A stretch of DNA of 64,000 nt from Candidatus Nanopelagicales bacterium (GCA_017854795.1 JAFMHB010000004.1:68504-132503), one strand, 5' to 3'. Positions 53,452 to 63,734 are shown, counted from the first letter of the stretch. Notes: a model not told the origin generated them from the letters alone. Made by a program: numbers and translations.

Positions 53452-54528
53452 ATGAAATTCGTCCTTGCCGCCGGTGGAAGTGCCGGTCACGTATATCCGG
53501 CCATTAATACTGCCCGAGCCATTCTCGAGCTCGATCCCACATCCGAAGTCACCATCATGGGAACGGATCGAGGTCTGGACACGACATTGGTGCCGCCAAC
53601 CGGGCTTGCGCTTGAATTACTACCGTCAGCGCCTTTTCCCAGAAAAATAAACGGGCAGGCTGTCGCTTTCGTTCCAAAATTTCTCACATCCATCAGATTG
53701 GCTCGCAAGTTTATGAAGGAAAATAAGACGGATGTCGTTATTGGATTCGGTGGATATGCGAGTGCCCCTGCATATTTGGCGGCAAAGAGTTTGGGCATCT
53801 GCGTAATTGTTCACGAAGCGAATTCAACTGCTGGGTTAGCAAATAAACTTGGGTCGAGACTCACATCGAATGTAGCAACCATGTTTGATGGCGTTATTCC
53901 CAATGCTCGTGTTATTGGAATGCCACTGAGTGAAGATATTGTTCAACTCGACCGACATCGCGAGCGAGTTGTGGCTCGTCAATTTTTCAGACTTCCGGAA
54001 ACTGGCCCCGTCCTTCTTATATTTGGTGGCTCCCAGGGCGCACAATCAATTAATTCCGTATGTACGGCGGTATTACCTGAGTTACTGGCGGCTGGCGTGA
54101 GCGTTCTTCACTCGGTTGGTGGTGCAAACTTTGAACCAGGAAGTGAGGTCATCGACCCCTCAGGTGCCTGCTACATCCCCGTTCCATTCATAAATCGCAT
54201 GGACTTGGCCTACAGCGCGGCTGATTTAGTTATTGCCCGCGCTGGAGCCATGACAGTTGCTGAGATTTCAACCGTTGGTATTCCTGCAATTTTTGTCCCG
54301 CTACCTATTGGAAACGGTGAACAAAAGCGAAATGCGAGAAAGTTAATTGATAGTGGGGCAGCTCGTGTGTATGAAAATTCAGGATTCACTCCAGAAGTGA
54401 TCGTGGGTGAAATATTGCCTCTCATCCGTGATGTGCGCGAACTTGCAAACATGGAGGCTGCAATGAATATTGGGAACTCACCAAATGCTGCTAAGGAATT
54501 GGCGCGTTGGGGGTTATCGTGTTCATAA
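53452..54528 (+). CDS. murG: UDP-GlcNAc:lipid I GlcNAc transferase
   Basis: Converts lipid I to lipid II on the cytoplasmic face. 358 residues, GT28 fold. GGSAGHVYPAI, VIGFGGYASAPAYLAAKSLG, HEANSTAGLANKL, FGGSQGAQSIN and RAGAMTVAEIS with the later LPIGNGEQKRNA. RBS AAGGAAAA is moderately close to the ATG. Ends 34 bases before murC. Confidence 0.96.
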   Translation: MKFVLAAGGSAGHVYPAINTARAILELDPTSEVTIMGTDRGLDTTLVPPTGLALELLPSAPFPRKINGQAVAFVPKFLTSIRLARKFMKENKTDVVIGFGGYASAPAYLAAKSLGICVIVHEANSTAGLANKLGSRLTSNVATMFDGVIPNARVIGMPLSEDIVQLDRHRERVVARQFFRLPETGPVLLIFGGSQGAQSINSVCTAVLPELLAAGVSVLHSVGGANFEPGSEVIDPSGACYIPVPFINRMDLAYSAADLVIARAGAMTVAEISTVGIPAIFVPLPIGNGEQKRNARKLIDSGAARVYENSGFTPEVIVGEILPLIRDVRELANMEAAMNIGNSPNAAKELARWGLSCS

Positions 54529-54562
54529 AGGTGGCTTTCACGTTGAAAAGGAGATATTGAGC

Positions 54563-55972
54563 GTGGCTTTGCGGGATTTGGGTCGTGTGCACGTGGTGGG
54601 AATTGGTGGTGCCGGGATGTCCGGGATCGCAAAAATTTTGGCCTCACGTGGCGTGTACGTCAGCGGATGCGACGCAAAAGATTCACGAAGACTTTCGGCC
54701 CTCGGTGCGGTCGGAATTGACACCATGATCGGTCATGATCCAGCCCATGTCGATGAAATAGACACAATAATTCTTTCAACCGCTATCCCAGCAAAAAATT
54801 CTGAACGTGTTGAGGCGACCCGTATAGGCAAACGAGTGATGAACCGCGCGGAGGCCTTGAGCGCAATCATGAGCGGATTTACGGGCGTCGCCGTCACGGG
54901 TACTCATGGGAAAACGACTACAACGTCGATGGTTACGGTTGCACTCCAACATGCGGGAGCGGATCCATCCTTTGCCATCGGCAGTGAACTCAATGAAAGT
55001 GGAGCAAATGCACATCTAGGCACAGGTAGCCTTTTTATTGCCGAAGCCGACGAAAGCGATGGAGCCTTTCTGCAACTGAACCCGAGTGTTGCCATAGTGA
55101 CCAATATTGAGGCGGACCATCTTGATTACTGGGGGACTTTCGAGGCCATTGAGCAAGCATTTCTTGACTTCGCTTTGGGCATTAAAAAACGTCAAGGTTT
55201 TCTCGTCGTATGCATGGATGACCCAGGAGCTGCTCGACTCATTGAGTCGGCGAGATACGCGGATATTGACATTCGCAGTTACGGGGAAAGCCCTGACGCA
55301 GACTTCCACATGGTTGACGTCCAGCCCTCTTCACAGGGGTGGAGTTTTGACACAGCACATCAGGGTGTTCGTTTAGGGCGCGTGCACCTCCAAGTATTCG
55401 GTCATCACAATGCTTTGAACGCACAAGCAGCCCTAGTAACCATGATCGGTATGGGCTACACGGCTCAACAGGGGATCGAGGGTTTGAGTAAATTCAGTGG
55501 CACTCGCCGCCGCTTCGATTTCAAAGGAGAAGCTGGTGGAATCCGCGTATACGACGATTACGCTCACCACCCGACGGAGATCACCGCAACTCTTCGAGCG
55601 GCACGCGAACTGGTGGGTCAAGGTAGGCTCATTGTGGCATTTCAAGCGCACCACTATTACCGGACAGCTTTGTTTTCTCAAGAATTTGGCGCAGCACTGG
55701 GTTTAGCTGACAAAGTTGTTGTACTCGAAGTATTCGCACCCGGTGAAGAACCTATCCCTGGTGCAAGTGGACAAACAATGGCTGCCAATGTCCCACTTCC
55801 TCCAGATTGTGTAATTTTTGAACCGTCCTGGTCTGCAGTTGCCCATAATTTGATTCAGGGCGCACAAAAAGGTGACATCATTATGACTCTTGGCGCCGGT
55901 GACATTGGCTTGATCGCCATAGAAGTTATCGAAAGACTGCAAGAACGTGAACCGGTGCGCCCTTATGAGTGA
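54563..55972 (+). CDS. murC: UDP-MurNAc:L-alanine ligase
   Basis: First amino-acid addition to UDP-MurNAc. 469 residues. VHVVGIGGAGMSGIAKIL, VTGTHGKTTTTSMV and DDYAHHPTEITATL. The ORF track extends into murG; GTG 54563, nine bases after AAGGAG, gives the normal N-terminus. Followed 6 bases later by ftsQ. Confidence 0.95.
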   Translation: MALRDLGRVHVVGIGGAGMSGIAKILASRGVYVSGCDAKDSRRLSALGAVGIDTMIGHDPAHVDEIDTIILSTAIPAKNSERVEATRIGKRVMNRAEALSAIMSGFTGVAVTGTHGKTTTTSMVTVALQHAGADPSFAIGSELNESGANAHLGTGSLFIAEADESDGAFLQLNPSVAIVTNIEADHLDYWGTFEAIEQAFLDFALGIKKRQGFLVVCMDDPGAARLIESARYADIDIRSYGESPDADFHMVDVQPSSQGWSFDTAHQGVRLGRVHLQVFGHHNALNAQAALVTMIGMGYTAQQGIEGLSKFSGTRRRFDFKGEAGGIRVYDDYAHHPTEITATLRAARELVGQGRLIVAFQAHHYYRTALFSQEFGAALGLADKVVVLEVFAPGEEPIPGASGQTMAANVPLPPDCVIFEPSWSAVAHNLIQGAQKGDIIMTLGAGDIGLIAIEVIERLQEREPVRPYE

Positions 55973-55978
55973 TCGTGT

Positions 55979-56737
55979 ATGAATGATCTTGTTAACGGCG
56001 TTAGCCAGGTAGAAGCAGAAGCAGGGGATTTTACGGCTTATCGAGCGAATAAGCGAAGTAAAAGAATCTGGATGTTCGTGCTTCCTTCACTTGCAATTCT
56101 CGCGGGTGGCCTTATTTGGTTGGTGTGGTTTTCTTCGGTATTCGCGGTCAAAGACGTTCAGGTGGTTGATTCAGCTGGAGGCATCCTTTCGCCGGATCAA
56201 ATTACACAAGTTCAAGATGCCGCAAACATTCCATTTAATCAACCGATTGCCCGACTCGACACGGACTCGGCGGCTCAAACAGTTGCCAATCTTCCTTGGG
56301 TTTCATCCGTTGAAGTGCGCCGAGGCTGGCCCAATGAGGTTGTTGTAGCACTGGACATGCGGATTCCGCTTGCACGCGTCAAAGGCCCTGGACCGAGTCA
56401 AGGGGTTGATGCACAGGGGATCGTTTTTGATTCGCTTAATTTGGATGGACTGCCACTGATTGAAGCTACCGGAGCACCCCTTGTTTCAGCCGTTGAGGTT
56501 GTGGCCAACCTACCCTCGAACCTGGCCCGTAAGGTTGTCAGGATCAGGGCAGAATCCATTGACAGTATTGAACTGGATCTGAAATCAGGGTCGACCGTTC
56601 GGTGGGGCAGCTCGGACGAACCCGAGTTTAAAGCGGCCGTTCTTGATGCGCTGCTATCGCGCAGGGCCCAGATTTATGACGTCAGCGCGCCAGAATTACC
56701 CACCACGACGGATGAAAAAGGTCCCAAGAAAGCTTAA
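55979..56737 (+). CDS. ftsQ: Cell division protein FtsQ
   Basis: Bitopic divisome scaffold with POTRA domain. 252 residues: cytoplasmic part to about 35, one helix (IWMFVLPSLAILAGGLIWLVWF), the POTRA strand FAVKDVQVVDSAGGILSP and RLDTDSAAQTVANLPWVSSVEVRRGWPNEVVVAL, then the FtsQ beta domain. ATG 55979 overlaps nothing and follows murC by six bases. FtsA is absent, as normal in actinobacteria. Confidence 0.93.
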   Translation: MNDLVNGVSQVEAEAGDFTAYRANKRSKRIWMFVLPSLAILAGGLIWLVWFSSVFAVKDVQVVDSAGGILSPDQITQVQDAANIPFNQPIARLDTDSAAQTVANLPWVSSVEVRRGWPNEVVVALDMRIPLARVKGPGPSQGVDAQGIVFDSLNLDGLPLIEATGAPLVSAVEVVANLPSNLARKVVRIRAESIDSIELDLKSGSTVRWGSSDEPEFKAAVLDALLSRRAQIYDVSAPELPTTTDEKGPKKA

Positions 56738-56948
56738 ATATCGGTCCTTATCTGAGTCCATAAGGAAATTAATTTAAATATTTCTTGAAAATAAGGGATT
56801 CTGACTTGCGCATTGGTAGCCGGACCGTCTATGGTCCGCGCGGCCACAAGCGAACCAATTGCTTAGCCTCTGGTAGAGGTTGAGGGTTTGTGGCTAAAGA
56901 GTTCGATGGACCCCCTTTCATCGACACGAACGGAAAAGGAGAGCGGCC
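56738..56948 (+). promoter_or_regulatory. ftsQ-ftsZ intergenic region, probable ftsZ promoter and leader
   Basis: 211 bases without a gene. The first 60 are AT-rich (AATTAATTTAAATATTT). TTGCGC (56807-56812) and TATGGT (56830-56835) at 17 bases could be a promoter. CGGACC-GTCTAT-GGTCCG (56821-56838) is a 6-bp hairpin or operator overlapping that -10. CCTC-TGGTA-GAGG further down is a small second hairpin. Separate ftsZ promoters at this place are known in actinobacteria; the exact elements here are inferred. Confidence 0.45.
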
Positions 56949-58034
56949 GTGGCGGCTCCACAGAATTACCTGGCAGTTATCAAAGTTGTTGGTATCGGCG
57001 GCGGCGGTGTTAATGCTGTCAACCGGATGATCGAAGTCGGCCTCAAAGGGGTCGAGTTCATCGCCATCAACACAGATGCACAAGCACTCCTTATGAGTGA
57101 CGCTGACGTCAAACTTGACATTGGTCGCGAACTCACTCGAGGTTTGGGTGCTGGAGCCAATCCCGAGGTTGGTAAGAAGGCGGCTGAAGATCACCTAGAA
57201 GAGATCGAGGAGGTCCTTCGCGGGGCCGACATGGTTTTCGTTACCGCAGGCGAAGGCGGTGGAACGGGTACGGGTGGTGCGCCGGTCGTTGCGAATATTG
57301 CGAGGTCCTTGGGTGCGCTGACAATCGGTGTGGTCACAAGGCCATTTGGTTTTGAGGGACGTCGTCGTATGTCACAGGCCGATCAAGGAGTTGACGAATT
57401 GCGAGCAGAGGTCGACACCCTCATCGTGATTCCCAATGACCGATTGTTGTCCCTCGCCGACCGTGAAATCTCAGTCATTGATGCATTCCGTCAAGCAGAC
57501 CACGTGCTGCTTCAGGGAGTGAGCGGAATCACCGACCTCATCACAACTCCGGGCTTGATTAACCTTGACTTCGCTGACGTAAAGAGTGTTATGCACTCGG
57601 CAGGTTCAGCACTTATGGGTATCGGTTCCTCACGTGGTGAAGACCGCGCAGTTCAGGCAGCGGAAAAGGCAATTTCCAGCCCGCTTCTGGAAGCTGGCAT
57701 TGACGGTGCACATGGTGTCCTACTTTCAATTTCAGGTGGCAGTGACTTGGGTCTATTCGAGATTAATGAAGCAGCCCGACTCGTTGCCGACGCGGCGCAC
57801 CCCGATGCAAATATCATTTTCGGCGCAGTGATTGATGACACTTTGGGCGATGAAGTGAGAGTTACCGTCATTGCCGCTGGATTTGATGGAGGGGAACCTC
57901 CGGTTAAAAAGGTGTCAGCAAAGGATGCCGCGATAGCCGAAGCTCCTGTTTTTGGGCAGAGCGTCAATCAGCCTAAGACTGTGTCATTCGATGACACCGA
58001 CGACGATCTAGACATCCCTGATTTCTTGAAGTAA
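56949..58034 (+). CDS. ftsZ: Cell division GTPase FtsZ
   Basis: Tubulin homologue forming the Z ring. 361 residues, short for actinobacteria because the C-terminal linker is brief. [14 protein letters not shown], the tubulin signature [15 protein letters not shown], and the C-terminal peptide [10 protein letters not shown] which binds SepF. GTG 56949 with AAAGGAG eight bases upstream. Its stop is immediately followed by the pgeF ATG. Confidence 0.98.
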   Translation: MAAPQNYLAVIKVVGIGGGGVNAVNRMIEVGLKGVEFIAINTDAQALLMSDADVKLDIGRELTRGLGAGANPEVGKKAAEDHLEEIEEVLRGADMVFVTAGEGGGTGTGGAPVVANIARSLGALTIGVVTRPFGFEGRRRMSQADQGVDELRAEVDTLIVIPNDRLLSLADREISVIDAFRQADHVLLQGVSGITDLITTPGLINLDFADVKSVMHSAGSALMGIGSSRGEDRAVQAAEKAISSPLLEAGIDGAHGVLLSISGGSDLGLFEINEAARLVADAAHPDANIIFGAVIDDTLGDEVRVTVIAAGFDGGEPPVKKVSAKDAAIAEAPVFGQSVNQPKTVSFDDTDDDLDIPDFLK

Positions 58035-58805
58035 ATGCTTCTTCCCCTTGCCAGCGGTGTTTTTACACCGGTGGCACCTGGTGACCGTCCAGCTTCCTGG
58101 GCGGTCACTGGTCGTTTGGGTGGTCACAGTAGGGGGGAATTTTTTGGGGCAAACATTGCTCGACACGTTGGGGATGATCCAGATATCGTGGCACGGAATC
58201 TCGAGGACTTGGCTGCACTCGTCCAGGTCCAAGGACACAACCTAGCCCTGATGGATCCGATACACGGGAGTTCAATCGCTCAAGTAACACGCCCAGGATC
58301 ATTTAACGGCATGGATTCACTCGTCAGTGAACAATTCGATGTCGGGTTAGTGGCCATGGGGGCAGATTGCGTTCCATTAATTCTCTATGGTTCACGTGGA
58401 AATAAGAGACCGGTAATTAGTGCCATCCATTGCGGATGGAAAGGATTAGTCGCGGGTGTTGTCGCTGCCACGATCACCGAACTTCGCATGCAGGGAGCGA
58501 GTCAAATTCAATCAGTCGTTGGGCCGTCAATCTGCGGCTCGTGTTATTCAGTTGCGCCGGATCGACGGGAGCTCATTCGTACCGCCACTCCGATAGATGT
58601 TTCGCAGGCTGCACTGGCCGTTGCAGGTGGGATTGATGTTCGCGCTGGGGTCTTATCCCAATTGGCACTGGAAGGCATCACCTCAATTGTCGTGGGTGGG
58701 TGCACTTTTGAGAATTCGAAAACCCTTTTTTCGTATCGCCGAGATGGTCAGACGGGGCGTCAAGGAATAATCATTGCGATGCACGAGAATCAAGGACAAC
58801 CATGA
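58035..58805 (+). CDS. pgeF: Purine nucleoside phosphorylase/polyphenol oxidase family protein (YfiH/PgeF)
   Basis: 256 residues. LACC1/YfiH family, whose members split adenosine and inosine and are linked to peptidoglycan editing. The metal-binding His/Cys set is present: MDPIHGSSIA, MGADCVPLIL, AIHCGWKGLVAG, and GPSICGSCYSVAPD; the last conserved RRDGQTGRQGI is also found. Starts directly after the ftsZ stop and overlaps yggS by ATGA. Ribosomes probably pass from ftsZ. Confidence 0.92.
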   Translation: MLLPLASGVFTPVAPGDRPASWAVTGRLGGHSRGEFFGANIARHVGDDPDIVARNLEDLAALVQVQGHNLALMDPIHGSSIAQVTRPGSFNGMDSLVSEQFDVGLVAMGADCVPLILYGSRGNKRPVISAIHCGWKGLVAGVVAATITELRMQGASQIQSVVGPSICGSCYSVAPDRRELIRTATPIDVSQAALAVAGGIDVRAGVLSQLALEGITSIVVGGCTFENSKTLFSYRRDGQTGRQGIIIAMHENQGQP

Positions 58806-59500
58806 TGGAAGATTCCTTTGGTCGTCGACATGAACTCGAACGCAATTTACAAGCGGCACGGGCACGCATCGATGCGGCCAGTGCTGGTCGATCGGTTGAT
58901 TTATTGGTTGTATCAAAAACGTACCCTGCAACTGATGTCCAGATCCTCAATGACCTTGGGCAAAAAGCCTTCGGTGAAAATCGCGATCAAGAGGCGAAAC
59001 GAAAAGTCGACGAATGCAATGGTGCACGAGCAATTCGGTGGCACATGATCGGTCAATTGCAAAGCAACAAACTGAACTCAATTGCCCGATGGGCCGACGT
59101 AGTTGAGTCACTGGATCGGATTGATCTGATCGCGCCATTGGAGAGGGCTGCAACATTGGCCAATCGGACTGTGGAGATTTTGATACAAATAAATTTGGAT
59201 CCAGTTGATGCTCCACATCGTGGAGGACTAAACCCGCAGGCAGTACCTGATTTTCTTGAGGAATTGGACAAAGCTCCGCATCTTGTACTCGGTGGAGTCA
59301 TGGGAGTTGGACCGAACCCCGACCTCGGAGCCGACGTAACGGCTTCTTTTGAGCAACTGGCAAACGTTTCGGCGATCATCACTACTTCTCACCCCGGTGC
59401 TACCGTAATTTCGGCTGGGATGTCGGGGGATCTTGAGCAGGCGATCAAGGCCGGTGCGACACAAGTGCGACTTGGTAGCGCGATCCTCGGACAGAGGTAA
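58802..59500 (+). CDS. yggS: PLP homeostasis protein YggS/PROSC
   Basis: PLP-binding protein, 232 residues, single TIM barrel. PLP lysine in LLVVSKTYPATDVQ, then GENRDQEAKRK, WHMIGQLQSNK, MGVGPNPDL and SAGMSGDLEQAIKAGATQVRLGSAILG. Four-base overlap with pgeF. Conserved neighbour of sepF and yggT in Gram-positives. Confidence 0.95.
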   Translation: MMEDSFGRRHELERNLQAARARIDAASAGRSVDLLVVSKTYPATDVQILNDLGQKAFGENRDQEAKRKVDECNGARAIRWHMIGQLQSNKLNSIARWADVVESLDRIDLIAPLERAATLANRTVEILIQINLDPVDAPHRGGLNPQAVPDFLEELDKAPHLVLGGVMGVGPNPDLGADVTASFEQLANVSAIITTSHPGATVISAGMSGDLEQAIKAGATQVRLGSAILGQR

Positions 59501-59576
59501 TCTGTGGGGTAAAGTGAGGACATGCGCTTTGGCTTGATCAACTTTATTTTTCTCACAAATGACGGGAGGGTAGACA

Positions 59577-60173
59577 ATGGCTAGTGGCATTCGCCGAATG
59601 GCTGTCTATCTTGGTTTGGTCGAAGACGATTCCTATTCAGATGAAAGCACGAATGGGGGATACGACGATCCCAGAAGTTCTCGAAACTCACCCGAGCGAT
59701 ACGAATCGAGAGTCCAGACTTCTAATCGGGCCAGTTCCTCACGGGGATTCGCTGATGATTACGGCTATGAATCTGCACCGAATCCACAAACGACTCGGCC
59801 ACGTGAGTCCCGTGGCGTCAGAACTATTCGACGTGATGAAGAACTTCCTAGTCGCAATGTTGCGAGTGCCCCGGTACCTCAACGAAATTTTGAGTTCGGA
59901 CGCATCGAATCCATCCACCCACGGTCTTACAACGATGCGCGCCGTATCGGTGAGGAGTATCGCGAGGGAATCCCGGTAATCATGAATCTGGGTGACCTAG
60001 ACGACAGTGATGCAAAGAGAATTATTGACTTCGCTGCAGGATTAGTTTTTGGATGCCGTGGGAGTATTGAACGCGTTACTAACAAAGTTTTCTTGCTTTC
60101 TCCCGTGAACGTTGATGTGGGGGACCAAGCGCGTGCACAGGTGGCCCAGGACGGTTTCTTCAATCAAAGTTAA
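59577..60173 (+). CDS. sepF: Cell division protein SepF
   Basis: FtsZ anchor to the membrane. 198 residues: amphipathic N-terminus (MASGIRRMAVYLGLV) for membrane insertion, a variable acidic/Ser/Arg linker, and the SepF domain from about 112 (IHPRSYNDARRIGEEYREGIPVIMNL, DLDDSDAKRIIDFAAGLVFG). The ATG follows GGGAGGG by about six bases. 76 bases from yggS, allowing an extra promoter. In absence of FtsA it is the main FtsZ tether. Confidence 0.96.
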   Translation: MASGIRRMAVYLGLVEDDSYSDESTNGGYDDPRSSRNSPERYESRVQTSNRASSSRGFADDYGYESAPNPQTTRPRESRGVRTIRRDEELPSRNVASAPVPQRNFEFGRIESIHPRSYNDARRIGEEYREGIPVIMNLGDLDDSDAKRIIDFAAGLVFGCRGSIERVTNKVFLLSPVNVDVGDQARAQVAQDGFFNQS

Positions 60174-60191
60174 CTCAGGTAGGTTGAGCAA

Positions 60192-60476
60192 GTGAATACG
60201 GTCGGCGCGTGGATTGCCAATATCCTCTTCCTCTATTTATTAGTGCTCATTGGGAGATTAATATTTGACTTTGTCCAGGTTTTTGCGCGCGACTGGCGTC
60301 CATCCGGATTCATCTTGGTAATCGTTGAAGGGATTTACAGCCTCACGGAGCCCCCGCTGAAACTGATCCGAAGGTTTATCCCGCCATTGCGATTAGGTCA
60401 AGTATCATTGGATCTTGGGTTTTTGATCCTATTAATTGGTATTCAAATTCTCATCGGGATTTTTCGAGGGCTTTAA
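60192..60476 (+). CDS. yggT: YggT family membrane protein
   Basis: 94 residues, two hydrophobic segments (IANILFLYLLVLIGRLIFDFVQVF and LGFLILLIGIQILIGIF) around VEGIYSLTEPPLKLIRRFIPPLRLG, the family signature. GTG start 18 bases after sepF. Its TAA shares bases with the ileS stop on the other strand (TTAA, 60473-60476). DivIVA would be expected next in many actinobacteria but is not there. Confidence 0.93.
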   Translation: MNTVGAWIANILFLYLLVLIGRLIFDFVQVFARDWRPSGFILVIVEGIYSLTEPPLKLIRRFIPPLRLGQVSLDLGFLILLIGIQILIGIFRGL

Positions 60477-63400
60477 ACTTTCTCGATTCCAAAGTTGGCA
60501 TCAATTTCACTTTCGGACCCTTCAATCGTAAATCCGGAAACCGGTTCAGATACGCGGGTCACACTCAATGCGAGGACTTCGATAGCTATTTCTCCACCAT
60601 GAACATTTATGGAGTCGACTACGTCTTGGTTGTTTGAGTTCCACGTGACATTCACACGATCGCTAATTTCTAAGCCAGCTTTTTTTCGTCCTTCTTGGAG
60701 CGATCGCACAATGTCGCGGGCCATGCCGGCTAGGGCCAGTTCACGGGTGATCTCCAAATCAAGTGCAAAGCTTTCACCGGCATCGGCCGCGACTGCCCAG
60801 CCCTCGACGGGTGTCTCTGTGATGACCAGATCAGCCAGTTCAATCGTGGCCGTTCCGTCAACTCCGTTGATTTCGTAGTCGACCCTTCCCTCATTTCGCA
60901 ATTCATTTACCAGCTCAGTTGGATCCTGCTGTGAGATGTGCGCTGCCACGAGTGGGGTTTGTTTGCCAAATCGGGCGCCCAGGGATCTGAAGTTAGGTTT
61001 GAGGGAAATATTGACAAGGTCGCTATCGGAGACATCTAGGGTGAGCAGCTCCCGAACATTGAGTTCCTCTGCTACCTCGGCAACTAAATCCGCGGGGAGT
61101 TCATTCCAACCGGGTGCGCTAATGAGTGCGCGACCCAGTGGCTGCCGAGTTTTCACCGAACTGGTTGCGCGTGCTGAGCGTCCTAGTTCAGTGACCCGAC
61201 GTGCAAGTTCCATGTGGGACTGCAATTGGGAATCGATAATTGAAGCAATGGGCCAACTGGCAAGGTGAACTGAGTCGGGGAGATCTGGTTGGGTGTCGCG
61301 GAATAGGTCTTGCCACACCCGTTCAGTAATAAAGGGCGTGTAGGGAGCCATGCACAGTGTGACAATCTGCAGCGCCTCATGCAAGGTTGCTAGTGCGGCT
61401 GGGTCTCCATCCCAAAATCGCCTGCGTGTTCTGCGCACGTACCAGTTTGAAAGATCGTCGATAAATTCGGTGATTAATCGACCGCCGAGTTGTGTATCAA
61501 AGTTTTCGAGTGCACTATCAACCTGCGCACTTAGGGAGTGTGCTTGCGTTAATAGCCAACGATCCATAATCGGACGATTCTCAACAGATGGCGCACCGTC
61601 GGTGGGTGACCACGGAGCACTTCTCGCGTACAACGAAAGGAAAGAGACCGTGTTCCAGTAGGTGAGTAAATTCTTGCGCACTATGTCAGCAATGGCGTTG
61701 TGCCCAACGCGACGTGCCTGCCATGGTGAGCCGCTGGCCAACATGAACCAACGAACAGCGTCAGCCCCATGCTGATCCATGAGGGGGATAGGTTCAAGAA
61801 CGTTACCTAAGTGCTTGCTCATCTTGCGGCCATCTTCATCAAGAATATGCCCAAGACATACAACGTTTTTATAAGAAGACTCGTCAAACACCAAGGTTCC
61901 AATTGCCATCAAGGTGTAGAACCAGCCGCGAGTTTGGTCAATAGCCTCACAAACAAAATCAGCCGGGTATTGAGCGGAAAAATCATCTTTATTATGTTGC
62001 GGATACCACTGGGCTGCAAAAGGCATTGCCCCTGAGTCATACCAACAGTCAATAACTTCAGGTACTCGGACGGCTATTGCATCGCAGTGCGGGCAAGGAA
62101 TTGTGATGTCGTCAATGTACGGGCGATGCGGGTCAAGCTCTGAGATTTCCTGGCCAGCAAGTTCACCTAATTCGGTGAGGGATTCAACCGCCGTCAGATG
62201 TTCGTTCTCGCAACGCCAAATGGGTAGAGGGGTGCCCCAGTAGCGGTTGCGGGAGAGCGCCCAGTCGACATTGTTAGTAAGCCAATCTCCATACCGGCCC
62301 CACTTGATCGTGTCCGGATACCAATTTGTTTTCTCATTCTCGGACATGAGTCGGTCTTTGATTGCAGTTGTCCTGATGTACCACGAGGGTTGTGCATAGT
62401 AAATAAGCGGTGTGTGGCACCTCCAGCAGTGTGGGTACGAGTGCTCATACGGTTCCTCGAGGAAAAGGAGCCCACGTTCGCGCAAGTTGGTGGTGAGGGC
62501 TGCATCAGCTTTTTTAAAAAATTCACCACCTACAAGAGGTGTTTCCGGCATGAATGTTCCGTCGGGTGCAATCGGATTCACAACGGGTAGGCCATATGCC
62601 CGACAACTAATCAAGTCGTCTGCACCAAATGCAGGAGCCTGATGTACTAAACCGGTGCCGTCTCCTGTTGTGACGTAGTCAGCAAGAATCACGAAGTGGG
62701 AGTCGGGAATATCGATTAAGTCGAAAGGTCGTTCATAGGCCATGTGTTCCAGGTCTGTACCGGGGAAAACTTCTAACACTTGATAACGGGTGGTGCCATC
62801 TTCATTGGTGGGTGAGCCAAACAGATTTTCCACTAAGTCCTGCGCCACTATGTAATGTTGATTTTCGTTGACGAGAACGCAGTAGCTTGCCGTTGGCTTG
62901 ACCGCAACGGCAGTATTGGACACCAAGGTCCATGGCGTCGTCGTCCACACGAGCAGGGACAGACGGGAGTATTTGTCAGCGAGCGGCCCTTGCTTTACGG
63001 GGAATCGAACGTACACCGACGGGTCACTGACATCTTCGTAACCTTGGGCCAATTCGTGGTCGCTCAACCCGGTTCCGCAGCGCGGGCAATAGGGAGAGAC
63101 TCGGTGGTCTTGAACGAGGAGCCCCGCGTTGAAAATCTGTTTCAGTGACCACCACACACTTTGAATGTAATTGGAGTCCATGGTCCAGTAGGCGCTCTCC
63201 ATATCGACCCAATAGCCCATACGGGTGGTCAGCTCGGTGAATGCATCAACATGACGAACGACCGATTCACGGCATTTTGCGTTGAATTCGGCCACACCAT
63301 AGTTTTCAATATCTTTTTTGCCGGAAAATCCAAGTTCCTTTTCGACGGCTAGTTCAACGGGAAGGCCATGGCAGTCCCATCCGGCTTGACGGACAACGTG

Positions 63401-63631
63401 ATACCCCTTCATAGTTCGATAGCGAGGGAAGATGTCCTTAAATGCACGGGCCTCAATGTGATGGGTTCCTGGGGCGCCGTTGGCTGTGGGTGGTCCCTCA
63501 TAAAACGTCCATGTTGGACGCCCTTTGCTTTGGGTCATAGAGGCCGCGAAAGTGTCCTCGGCTTGCCATAAAGCGAGGACTTCATGCTCCAAATCACGAA
63601 GGTTCACCGTGGGTGGGACCACTTTGTACAT
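60473..63631 (-). CDS. ileS: Isoleucyl-tRNA synthetase (long, IleS2-type)
   Basis: Charges tRNA(Ile). 1052 residues, the longer form as in eukaryotes and actinobacteria. The HIGH-equivalent is PGTHHIEAR in PPTANGAPGTHHIE, the lysine motif reads RKMSKHLGN, and PHTCWRCHTPLIYY-like and C-terminal zinc-site-less helical domain follow. ATG 63631 gives MYKVVPPTVNLRDLE with GAGAAGAG upstream. The track start 12 codons earlier has no support. Converges on yggT. I saw no T-box leader: no TGGN antiterminator or specifier arrangement upstream. Confidence 0.96.
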   Translation of the reverse strand: MYKVVPPTVNLRDLEHEVLALWQAEDTFAASMTQSKGRPTWTFYEGPPTANGAPGTHHIEARAFKDIFPRYRTMKGYHVVRQAGWDCHGLPVELAVEKELGFSGKKDIENYGVAEFNAKCRESVVRHVDAFTELTTRMGYWVDMESAYWTMDSNYIQSVWWSLKQIFNAGLLVQDHRVSPYCPRCGTGLSDHELAQGYEDVSDPSVYVRFPVKQGPLADKYSRLSLLVWTTTPWTLVSNTAVAVKPTASYCVLVNENQHYIVAQDLVENLFGSPTNEDGTTRYQVLEVFPGTDLEHMAYERPFDLIDIPDSHFVILADYVTTGDGTGLVHQAPAFGADDLISCRAYGLPVVNPIAPDGTFMPETPLVGGEFFKKADAALTTNLRERGLLFLEEPYEHSYPHCWRCHTPLIYYAQPSWYIRTTAIKDRLMSENEKTNWYPDTIKWGRYGDWLTNNVDWALSRNRYWGTPLPIWRCENEHLTAVESLTELGELAGQEISELDPHRPYIDDITIPCPHCDAIAVRVPEVIDCWYDSGAMPFAAQWYPQHNKDDFSAQYPADFVCEAIDQTRGWFYTLMAIGTLVFDESSYKNVVCLGHILDEDGRKMSKHLGNVLEPIPLMDQHGADAVRWFMLASGSPWQARRVGHNAIADIVRKNLLTYWNTVSFLSLYARSAPWSPTDGAPSVENRPIMDRWLLTQAHSLSAQVDSALENFDTQLGGRLITEFIDDLSNWYVRRTRRRFWDGDPAALATLHEALQIVTLCMAPYTPFITERVWQDLFRDTQPDLPDSVHLASWPIASIIDSQLQSHMELARRVTELGRSARATSSVKTRQPLGRALISAPGWNELPADLVAEVAEELNVRELLTLDVSDSDLVNISLKPNFRSLGARFGKQTPLVAAHISQQDPTELVNELRNEGRVDYEINGVDGTATIELADLVITETPVEGWAVAADAGESFALDLEITRELALAGMARDIVRSLQEGRKKAGLEISDRVNVTWNSNNQDVVDSINVHGGEIAIEVLALSVTRVSEPVSGFTIEGSESEIDANFGIEKV

Positions 63632-63734
63632 ATAGGTGCGCTCTTCTCTGAAAAAGACGAATTCCAAAAATATTCGTCGAGGTGCTTGTCTAAGTCCGGG
63701 GTAGTGAGTAACTTTAGCGCTCGGGCAATACCAT

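Noticed and set aside
56738-56948. A missing small gene such as ftsA between ftsQ and ftsZ
   Set aside because: No open frame of useful length, and actinobacteria lack ftsA.
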